This document shows positions 45,531-52,919 of a stretch of DNA of 62,934 nt, in pieces (within the stretch, counting starts at the first letter, position 1; the number at the start of each line of letters is the position of its first letter). The notes beneath the pieces were generated by a model, which saw nothing but the letters and a program-made list of their open reading frames with translations, did no database searches and had not been told where the DNA came from. Source of the DNA: Planctomycetaceae bacterium (GTDB lineage Bacteria > Planctomycetota > Planctomycetia > Planctomycetales > Planctomycetaceae); the NCBI GenBank assembly GCA_021732995.1, contig JAKFWA010000049.1, positions 37,497-100,430 on the forward strand, written 5' to 3'. The position numbers and the translations under genes were made by a program.

Positions 45531-47754
45531 GCCGCATTCCCGGAGGCGACATGCCTGGCGCCGACATTCCCGGAGCGCCACCAGCGCCGTATGCGGAACC
45601 GTACATTCCAGCCCCACCCTTCTTTGTCATGCTGCGGCGCTTCATCTGTCCGCCTTCCATGCCTGGTGGCATCATGGCACCCTCGGCGCCTGGCATCGGG
45701 CCAATGAGACCTTCCAAGCCCATCGGGCTATTGGCTGCAGCCGCAGAGTTCTGGCGGTAGTCCTTGAAGTTTTCTTCCTGAGTTTTGATCTGGTTATCCG
45801 CTCTCGTGTGAGCGGCCTTCTGTGAATGGTTGTCAAGCTCTACCACCTCACCATAGCGGTTCACGACGACCGCTTGATCCAAACGCGTGGTGATCTTCTT
45901 GTTGGGCAGATCCAGATCAGGAAAATCCAACGGGTTAATTACTGCTTGCGAAGAAATATCGATCACGATATTCGGGGTGACGTACTCGATCTGTTCCTTG
46001 GCGTAGGTCATCTGGGCAGGTTTCAGTACGTCTGCCTCAATGCCTGACTTCTTGTTGTTGGCATTCCTGACGCCAGTTGCTTCGTCGATCATGTAAGCCG
46101 CAATCTGCTCGCCACGTCCGCGCTTGTGGTCACCCTTGAACTGGGCCTTAACGAGACTGCCGGTTTCGGTCATCCATTGGAAAGCGTCAAACTCGGCAGT
46201 GGTGTTGGCGACGTTGTTGGGACTCGGATTCACCTTGGCGAGGAAGACTTGCATGTCATCTTCAATCGCGATTGGCGCGGTTGGATCCGACCAGTCGGAA
46301 TAGCGGAACTCGCCAGCGGCTGATTCTGGTTGCTTCAGTTCGCTGGTGTCCCTCTGGAACAAAGGATTCTTGAAGACCAGACGCACGCGATAGCGATACG
46401 CGTTGCCCGGGACGACATCGAAGTCCAGGTAGCGGAACAGCAGCATGTCGGGAACTTGCACCAGCGGATTACGGCCGCCCATGTTCGCCATTCCCGGTGG
46501 TACCATGCCGGGCTGCATCCCTGGTGGAGTCATACCGCTGCCGCCCGCCAACTCCTGCTGATACTGCATGTTGGCCTGATCGTACATCTGCATCATGTTG
46601 GCATCGCCGGATTGAATCTGCCGTTGATACCCCGAGATGTCGTGTTGAATGCTGCCGAATCCGCCGGGAGCGGGAGCCATCTTCTTCATGCGTTCGGCGA
46701 CTTCGATCGCCGCGCGGTTCTTGGCTTCCTGGCGCGCGGCTTCTTCATCAGTCAGCAATCGCTTGATTTGCGGATGGGAGGCCAGTCGCTTCCAGTCGCT
46801 GGTGACACGCATCGGCAGCGGCATCGTGAAGACTGCGTCGCGGTATTTCTGATCGACGAGGTCATAATCGAACTGAGCCCTCGAAAGCACATCGATCGCG
46901 GTCTTGATATCGACCTTCTCCCACTTTCCGGCCCAAGGGTTCGCACCCGCGACAGCCGTTTGACGCTCCAGTTCAAAATCCTGGAACCTGACAAACTCCA
47001 GGGCTTGTTCGGGAGATTCCAGACGCATTGCCGTGCGGATGGCGGCGAGTTGCTCCTTCATCGGGAAAACGGCGCGAACAGCCGCGAAGCGATAGCCCTT
47101 CGCGTTGTTTGTCGCCGCCGCCATCGTGCCACCCTCCGGGTTGTAACCTGGCATGGGAGTGCCGCTGGGGCTCAATGAAGTCACAGGCATTGGCATCGGG
47201 CCTCCGATTATCCCTTGTCCGGCGGCTGGCTGACGCGGCTTCTCGACGCCCTCGTCTTCGGCCGTTGCGTTGCCTGTTCGTGGAGCGTCATCTGCTCTTG
47301 CTACTTCAACATCCATTGCCGCTCCGGCTGGTTGATCTGCTTCAAGCTGCAGCAGGACGCGCGAACCGTCCGCAATGAGCTGCTCGAACCTCAGATACTT
47401 CGGCTCAGATAACGGCTCTTTCGGAGTCCAGATGCGCGGATAGAAGGGCGTTGGAATCTGGTAGTTGGTGCTCGCCGGAATGCCATCCAGCACGCCCGAG
47501 ACAACGTCTCCCAGGTCGCGAGCCACGAACTCCGACTTGCGCTCTTCCGGCCAGCGTCCGTTCTGGAATTGAGTTTTCCCTTGAGTCACCTTCTTCATGA
47601 ACTCATCGGGCTCTGTCTTGTAGGTCCCCCAACTCGTCTTCGCCAACGCGAGAAGTGCACACAGGCTGATGACGCCCAGGCCCATCTTCTCGCAGTTGTT
47701 GATGAAGAACTCTTTCCAGTTCATTCCTTTGAGCTTTGCACCAAGATTCGCCAT
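45430..47754 (-). CDS. Membrane-anchored protein with Gly/Pro/His repeat tail (pil-like operon gene 3)
   Basis: 774 residues, no recognised family. One N-terminal helix (about 25-42) follows a short cytoplasmic start (KGMNWKEFFINNCEK). The middle holds several beta-rich soluble stretches (VPGNAYRYRVRLVFKNP; PNIVIDISSQAVINP) that could be periplasmic domains. Low-complexity linkers are rich in Met, Pro and Gly (PPGMQPGMVPPGM), and the C-terminus has PPGM repeats and two GGQPGGGHGGG blocks. AGGAG precedes ATG 47754. It is third in a minus-strand operon behind a PilM-PilN fusion, so a PilO/PilP-like structural role is possible, but sequence does not prove it. Confidence 0.75.
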   Translation of the reverse strand: MANLGAKLKGMNWKEFFINNCEKMGLGVISLCALLALAKTSWGTYKTEPDEFMKKVTQGKTQFQNGRWPEERKSEFVARDLGDVVSGVLDGIPASTNYQIPTPFYPRIWTPKEPLSEPKYLRFEQLIADGSRVLLQLEADQPAGAAMDVEVARADDAPRTGNATAEDEGVEKPRQPAAGQGIIGGPMPMPVTSLSPSGTPMPGYNPEGGTMAAATNNAKGYRFAAVRAVFPMKEQLAAIRTAMRLESPEQALEFVRFQDFELERQTAVAGANPWAGKWEKVDIKTAIDVLSRAQFDYDLVDQKYRDAVFTMPLPMRVTSDWKRLASHPQIKRLLTDEEAARQEAKNRAAIEVAERMKKMAPAPGGFGSIQHDISGYQRQIQSGDANMMQMYDQANMQYQQELAGGSGMTPPGMQPGMVPPGMANMGGRNPLVQVPDMLLFRYLDFDVVPGNAYRYRVRLVFKNPLFQRDTSELKQPESAAGEFRYSDWSDPTAPIAIEDDMQVFLAKVNPSPNNVANTTAEFDAFQWMTETGSLVKAQFKGDHKRGRGEQIAAYMIDEATGVRNANNKKSGIEADVLKPAQMTYAKEQIEYVTPNIVIDISSQAVINPLDFPDLDLPNKKITTRLDQAVVVNRYGEVVELDNHSQKAAHTRADNQIKTQEENFKDYRQNSAAAANSPMGLEGLIGPMPGAEGAMMPPGMEGGQMKRRSMTKKGGAGMYGSAYGAGGAPGMSAPGMSPPGMRPPGGQPGGGHGGGAAQPGSKAGGQPGGGHGGGK

Positions 47755-47871
47755 GACAGAACTCCTTAAAGTGAGGCCTGAGGTTGGCCATTAAACTGCA
47801 TTTACGAGGAGATGTAAGCGACTGTTTGTATCAAGCGACGCAACGCAGATTTTGAATCTGCTGGAGCGGTG

Positions 47872-49548
47872 TCAGGGTTTCTCTGCCGGAGCTGGTGTGG
47901 TGGCAGGTGCCGGGCTCGCAGCGGGAGCGGGCTCCTTTGCGGGCGCTTCCGTTGCCGCCGGTTCCGTCTTGGTTGGTTCGGTTTTTTCTCCGGCGGGTGC
48001 CGGGGTGGTCGCGGCTGGTGTTTCTGTCGCCGGAGTAACAGCCGGAACCGCAGGTGCGGCGCCGTTTGCTGGTTCGGTGGCCGCCGGTGCTGCTGCGTCA
48101 GCGGTCGCTGGTGCTGCAGGTGTTGCTCCGTTGGCTGGAGGTGTCTGGCCATCGGCTGCTGGGGCGGGGGCGGGCAGGTCCGGCTTGTTGTAAATGTAGA
48201 TCTCACCCACAACGGTCAGCGCGACCAGTTCTGCCGGGTCAATGCTGATCGCTTCAGTTGGTGAACCAGGCGTTCCCGAAGCTCCTGGTGTGCCGAATCC
48301 CAAAGAGGGGTCGAGTACGGGATCGCTCACTCCGCCCGTTGCCGAAAGACCAACTTCAGGCATCGGGAAAGCACCACCGATCACTGGCCCTGATGAACCA
48401 GGGAAAGGCGACGTGCTTCCCGGAGAATCGAACATACCAGGCAGTCCACCAGCAGCTCCCTTAGTCAATCCGGGATTCAAGGAGACCATTTCAACTCGCA
48501 TGATCTCGACCGGATAGACACAGTTCATCAGCTCGCGAACCACTTCGAGGGCTCGTCGTTGCACGCAGATCACAGAGATCTGGAATCCGCGCGTCCGGAA
48601 CGCTGGCACGCTCTTGACGTATCGGCCTGCGTTGGCGTCGCCAGGGGTACCGGGCGTTGCCGTCGGCATGGGCATCGGCATGCTCATGGGGCCCATTTGC
48701 CCTGGCGCTCCAGCTACGGGAGTGACCACATATTCTTCGGCGATATTGAACTGAGACGTCAGGGTGGCTGCTGTTCTCGGGCCTCCGGACATCACCATGC
48801 CGGGCATTGCACCCTCGCCCGTTGCACTGGCGCCTGTGGCCGCCGCCGCACTGGCGACTTCGTTGTCTGCTACGCGTTTGCCACCAAAGATGTCGATGAC
48901 ATCAATGCGTTTGATGTCGGAATCATTCATGGACGTCGCGCTGCTGTTGACTCGTTCCAGCGCGGACAGCAGTTGCTCCAGCAGCCACAGGTCTTCCTGG
49001 GCGTTCCAGATTTCCGCGAAGGTTGGTGGCAGGCCTTCCCACTTGAGAGCGGGCACGCGGGGCAGCTTGACCAGAGGGAAATCCACCTTCTTGGGACGCT
49101 TGGGGTCCGTGCGGTCATCGCGCGGATAGACGATCTGCCAGACCTTGTAGACCGCAGGATCGTAGTCGTCCTTGTAGATGTCCGGGACTCGTTCACGAAC
49201 AGTTGGATCAGCCGGCTCGCCGCGATACGGGCAGTCCTTTAATAACGGAGCAACGTTCGGCGGCCAGACTCGCGTTCCGGTCTGAGCATCCCAGAGTCGC
49301 TTCAGCGACAGTTGGTTCTTGGTCTTCCGGATCGCGACCTGATCTTCGGCGTTCTTGATCCAGTCGGCATTCGCGACTGCGCTGCCATTGAGATCGGTCT
49401 TGAAGGATGTGTCCAGCTCCTTCCAGCGCTTGTCGATTTCGGCCAGCAACGTGCCGGTCGTCATCCACCAGGCGATTGGCGGCAACAGCAGCGCGAAACC
49501 CAATAGAATCCAAAACCTGTGGACAATGAGTGGCTTGAGTTTGTCCAT
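47872..49548 (-). CDS. Membrane protein with Pro/Ala-rich tail (pil-like operon gene 2)
   Basis: 558 residues. One N-terminal helix (FWILLGFALLLPPIAWWMTTG) near residue 13, then a soluble region containing a helical part and an alpha/beta stretch with RGFQISVICVQRRALEVVRELMNCVYPVEIMRVEMVSL, reminiscent of the ferredoxin-like domain of PilO/GspM. The last 120 residues are almost entirely Ala/Pro/Thr/Glu. GGGAG precedes ATG 49548. Placed between PilM-PilN and the His/Gly-tail protein, it may be the PilO-like member; that is inference from order and topology. Confidence 0.72.
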   Translation of the reverse strand: MDKLKPLIVHRFWILLGFALLLPPIAWWMTTGTLLAEIDKRWKELDTSFKTDLNGSAVANADWIKNAEDQVAIRKTKNQLSLKRLWDAQTGTRVWPPNVAPLLKDCPYRGEPADPTVRERVPDIYKDDYDPAVYKVWQIVYPRDDRTDPKRPKKVDFPLVKLPRVPALKWEGLPPTFAEIWNAQEDLWLLEQLLSALERVNSSATSMNDSDIKRIDVIDIFGGKRVADNEVASAAAATGASATGEGAMPGMVMSGGPRTAATLTSQFNIAEEYVVTPVAGAPGQMGPMSMPMPMPTATPGTPGDANAGRYVKSVPAFRTRGFQISVICVQRRALEVVRELMNCVYPVEIMRVEMVSLNPGLTKGAAGGLPGMFDSPGSTSPFPGSSGPVIGGAFPMPEVGLSATGGVSDPVLDPSLGFGTPGASGTPGSPTEAISIDPAELVALTVVGEIYIYNKPDLPAPAPAADGQTPPANGATPAAPATADAAAPAATEPANGAAPAVPAVTPATETPAATTPAPAGEKTEPTKTEPAATEAPAKEPAPAASPAPATTPAPAEKP

Positions 49549-49652
49549 ACCGTGTCTCCCGAATCCTGGGAAATGAGCTATTTCAGAGGGCGCTCTGAAT
49601 CAAGGGTGTGTAAGAAAACAAAGTAACGCTGCTGACAGTTCTTCTTTGCTGA

Positions 49653-52058
49653 CTATTTTCCAAGCGTGGGCGGCTCGGTTTGAGCGGCCGGGGCCGCTGG
49701 ATTTGCCGGAGGGGTCGTTGCCGGTTGCACGGCAGGCACTCCGTTCGGCTGCGCAGGCGGGGCCGTTGTGCCCGGGTTTGGAACTGCGGTTGCCGGTTGT
49801 CCGTTAACGGGCGGTGTCGTTGCCGGGGCCGTTGGTGTTACGGGTGCAACCGCGCCGGGCATCGGAGTTGGCATCGGCGTGACGGGAGCTGCCGGAGTGC
49901 CGTTCGCCGGTGGCGTCGCCACTGCCGGGGTCCCCACTTGCGCGGCGGGGTCAGTGGTTCCTGCCGGTGGCGTCAGCGGCGTGCGTTTCTTGACCGGAGT
50001 CGGCTTCCAGGCGAATTGAACTTCGAACTTCAGGCGGTTGATGGCAACGGGTTCGTTACCTGTCTTGGTCTTCGGATCCTGATTGCCTTGCCCTGCGCCC
50101 GTGACCATGGGAACTGGTGGCCTGAAGCCGCCTCCGGAGAGCATCGGATTGTTGTTGGAGCCAGCGGTTGTCTTTGGGAGGCCATTTGGAAACCAGTCGA
50201 CCTTATCCTGGATACGCGAGCCAATGACTGGGTGCGAGATTCCCAGGAGTCCTACCGCGACAGGATCGCCGCCACTGCCTTCGGATCGATGCACGGGTTT
50301 GCGAAGATTCGTAATCAGCGTGTCGCGCACGAAGCCGGGACCGCCCTTAGTGGCTTCATTCTCGGGATAGAAGAAGTGCTCGGCGGTCAGTGTGATCACA
50401 TAACCTGGGCCAGTTGGAGGTGCTACCGCTGCCGCTGCGGGAGCTGCTGGTGGCGGAGTTGTTGCACCGGGAGCTGCTGCTGGCGCGGCGGGGGTTTCTG
50501 ACAGGTCGTTCCTGCTGGCCGCCGGCAGCGCGTCGAACCAGGTCTTCAGGTCCGCGTACCGCTTCATCTTCACGGCCTTGATGCGCAGCACCGGAATCTT
50601 GCGGATGTCTTTCTCATCGAGCTGATTCGCAACGGGACGCGGCAGGCACTCGTTGACCGCTCGCAGCATTTCCGGCCAGAGTTCGCGAGTATCAACGTAG
50701 GTGACGAGACCCTCGCCCTCCTCGACCAGCTTGCCGTGTTCGGTCTTCGTGCCGTCGTACTTGCTCTGGCTTGCGCCGAACTCGCCCTTCAGGTCGGACA
50801 CGGCCTTTTCAGCGTTGCCGTACTTGTCCTTGCTGACGGACTTGTAGACGTTCGCATAACCGGCGGTGGACAAGGCCAGACCAGCCAGCAGAACGGCCGA
50901 TGTGGTTGTCGCCCACGGCTTCTTGCGACGAATACGTCGAGCGCGAGCGATCTCGGGCGGCAGCAGCGTGGTATGGATCTTGGTCAGCTTCAGAGTCTGC
51001 AGCGCCAGTCCATAAGGCACGACGAACGACAGGATGTTTTCCTGGAAGACCGGCGCATTCAGCACCGCATCGCCGATGACGGCCTTGAAGGTTTCAACGC
51101 GCTCGACTTCATACTGCAGGTTCTGTTGCAGGAACTTTTGCAGACCAGCCAATTTGAACCCGTTGCCGACGCCGATGACTTTCGTGATCTTCGAATCGCG
51201 ATTCACGCTGGAGAAGTAACCGATCGAACGCTGAATTTCGGCGACGTAATCATTGAAGACCGGACGCAGAGCCTGGAACACAGCTCGCGGGTCTGGTGAC
51301 TTCGTGGCGTTGCACTTCAGGTGTTCAGCCTTGGCGAAGGTGAGCTTCATTTCCTTCAGCAGCGCTCGCGTGAAGTGGTTGCCGCCCACAGGTACGTTGC
51401 GAATCCAGATCTTCTCACCGTTGGTGATCAGCAGCGTGGTGTTGTCGGTGCCCATGTCGAGCACCACATTGAAGCCGTCCAGCGTGGTCTCGTCTGCGCC
51501 GAGGCGGACTCCGTATTGGTCGTAGCACAGGAAGTTATAGAGCGCGAGCGGAGCGATCTGGACGAGTTCAACCTCGACCTTGGCTTCTTCGAACGGCTTC
51601 ATCGCTTCGGCAACTTGTTCGCGCTTCATGGCGAACAAGCCCACTTCCGCACCGAGCATGAAGCCAGATTCCTCAATACCGCCGCCCAGTGTCTGGAAGT
51701 CCCACACGACGTCTTCGAGCGCGAAGGGAATCTGCTGCCGGGCTTCGTACTTAACGACGTCCGCAACCTTGCTGCTCTCGACGGGCGGAAGTTGAATGAA
51801 GCGGGCCAAAGCGGTGTTGCCGGGCAAACTGATTGAGATCAGGTCACCTTTGATTTCGTTGCGTGACAGGAAGGTCTGCAACGCCTGACGGATCAAGTCT
51901 TTCGGCACGGCATCCGGTTGGGAGAGAATCTTCGGATGCGGGATGTAGTCGTAGGCCACCACCAGCGCCTGCTGGGCAGACTCGGCATACTTAAGGCGAA
52001 CAGCCTTCAACCCGTACTGCCCGATGTCGATACCCCAAACAGCCTTGTTCTCTGCCAT
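49653..52058 (-). CDS. pilM: PilM-PilN-like fusion protein
   Basis: About 801 residues from ATG 52058 (AGGAG upstream; the frame reaches 52085 but that start lacks a site). The N-terminal 350 residues are an actin-like PilM ATPase: WGIDIGQYGLKAV (phosphate 1), LPPVE, VVLDMGTDNTTLLI (phosphate 2) and VIGVGNGFKLAGLQKFL. A transmembrane helix at about 375-395 (TTTSAVLLAGLALSTAGYA) and a coiled coil follow, as in PilN, then a ferredoxin-like part. The final 250 residues are Pro/Ala-rich. It should sit at the inner membrane as an assembly platform. No PilB, PilC or PilQ is in the window. Confidence 0.9.
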   Translation of the reverse strand: MAENKAVWGIDIGQYGLKAVRLKYAESAQQALVVAYDYIPHPKILSQPDAVPKDLIRQALQTFLSRNEIKGDLISISLPGNTALARFIQLPPVESSKVADVVKYEARQQIPFALEDVVWDFQTLGGGIEESGFMLGAEVGLFAMKREQVAEAMKPFEEAKVEVELVQIAPLALYNFLCYDQYGVRLGADETTLDGFNVVLDMGTDNTTLLITNGEKIWIRNVPVGGNHFTRALLKEMKLTFAKAEHLKCNATKSPDPRAVFQALRPVFNDYVAEIQRSIGYFSSVNRDSKITKVIGVGNGFKLAGLQKFLQQNLQYEVERVETFKAVIGDAVLNAPVFQENILSFVVPYGLALQTLKLTKIHTTLLPPEIARARRIRRKKPWATTTSAVLLAGLALSTAGYANVYKSVSKDKYGNAEKAVSDLKGEFGASQSKYDGTKTEHGKLVEEGEGLVTYVDTRELWPEMLRAVNECLPRPVANQLDEKDIRKIPVLRIKAVKMKRYADLKTWFDALPAASRNDLSETPAAPAAAPGATTPPPAAPAAAAVAPPTGPGYVITLTAEHFFYPENEATKGGPGFVRDTLITNLRKPVHRSEGSGGDPVAVGLLGISHPVIGSRIQDKVDWFPNGLPKTTAGSNNNPMLSGGGFRPPVPMVTGAGQGNQDPKTKTGNEPVAINRLKFEVQFAWKPTPVKKRTPLTPPAGTTDPAAQVGTPAVATPPANGTPAAPVTPMPTPMPGAVAPVTPTAPATTPPVNGQPATAVPNPGTTAPPAQPNGVPAVQPATTPPANPAAPAAQTEPPTLGK

Positions 52059-52919
52059 GGTCGACTCCTGGATGCAGAACGACACTGACGTGTTTACGTC
52101 AGAGCCGTCCGATACCTATGCGGATCTGTGTTTTCGAAATGATGCTGCGACAACTCCACTCGATGGCCGAAGACGGGGCCAGATGTGCCTTTGGGAAAAG
52201 ATTGTCGATTGAGTGGAATTTTCAAAAGTGATGCTATCACGCGACTTTAGCGACGAGCAAAAGGAAAGGAAACTACGTCAGAATCGAAGACTAGCTTCTC
52301 AACGACCTGCCCGATTCTACCGCCTGTAACGTCACTCGATCAGTCGACAATCCTGCCTATCCTGCCTTCGAAATCCCGAAGAAACAGCGGGAACTTTCCC
52401 GGCTACCGCCGCGTCTCAGTACTGCGAAAGCTGATTTGCTTCGCAACGAGCAGTTCATCACGACTTAAGCTCTCGTTGTTAAGCTGCTGCGACTCACGCC
52501 TAAACGCCTTGGTTTTGTGTGCTTGTGGACCTCCTGAGTGAGTGGCCGAACACGCATTCTGCGCAGCATGCGCAGGCGTGTGTCAGCTACTGTCCGTAGA
52601 GCGATTGAATCACTCCTTGTGCCGGGACAAGTCGATCCTTCCGAAGAAACTTCGGAGCGTTGACGGACTTGTCCCTGAGCTTTGGAAGTTGGAGCGCGCT
52701 CCGATTCCGAGAGTTCCCGGGAAATTTCAAATTCCCAAAAAAGTCGGAAACTGATTTTGGAACTCCGCAGCTAGAGCCTCGGCGAGCCCACTGAAAGTAA
52801 GACTTGCCAGTGGTTTACGATCATTAGGTCCATGTGTCTTCCGATTGCTGCGGACGACAATAGACTCCGTTCTGGCGGCACCTGCTGCCATGATTCCGTG
52901 AGTTTCACCTTGGGACGCC
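52059..52919. other. Non-coding region with nested inverted repeat
   Basis: About 860 bases upstream of both the pil-like operon and the GH38-like gene. No convincing gene. Contains an outer inverted repeat GGGACAAGTC (52624-52633) with GACTTGTCCC (52666-52675) enclosing a hairpin TCCGAAG-AAA-CTTCGGA (52640-52656). A further small repeat, GGGAAATTT/AAATTCCC, is followed by six A near 52718-52742. These could be a structured RNA, an operator, or remnants. Confidence 0.45.
52624..52675. repeat. Nested inverted repeat (possible structured RNA)
   Basis: A perfect 10-bp outer stem surrounds an inner perfect 7-bp stem with a 3-base loop. There is no T-tract, so it is not a standard terminator. It lies about 245 bases before the GH38-like gene. 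Confidence 0.6.

Noticed and set aside
45440-45540. CRISPR-like repeats
   Set aside because: The short repeats are in frame and encode Gly/His/Pro blocks of a protein; no spacers.
47880-48190. Plus-strand Ala/Gly-rich frames as genes
   Set aside because: They mirror the Pro/Ala-rich tail coded on the minus strand, which belongs to a continuous 558-codon gene.
52542-52754. A 70-codon plus-strand frame in the gap before the GH38-like gene
   Set aside because: It runs through the nested inverted repeat, has no ribosome site and no recognisable features.
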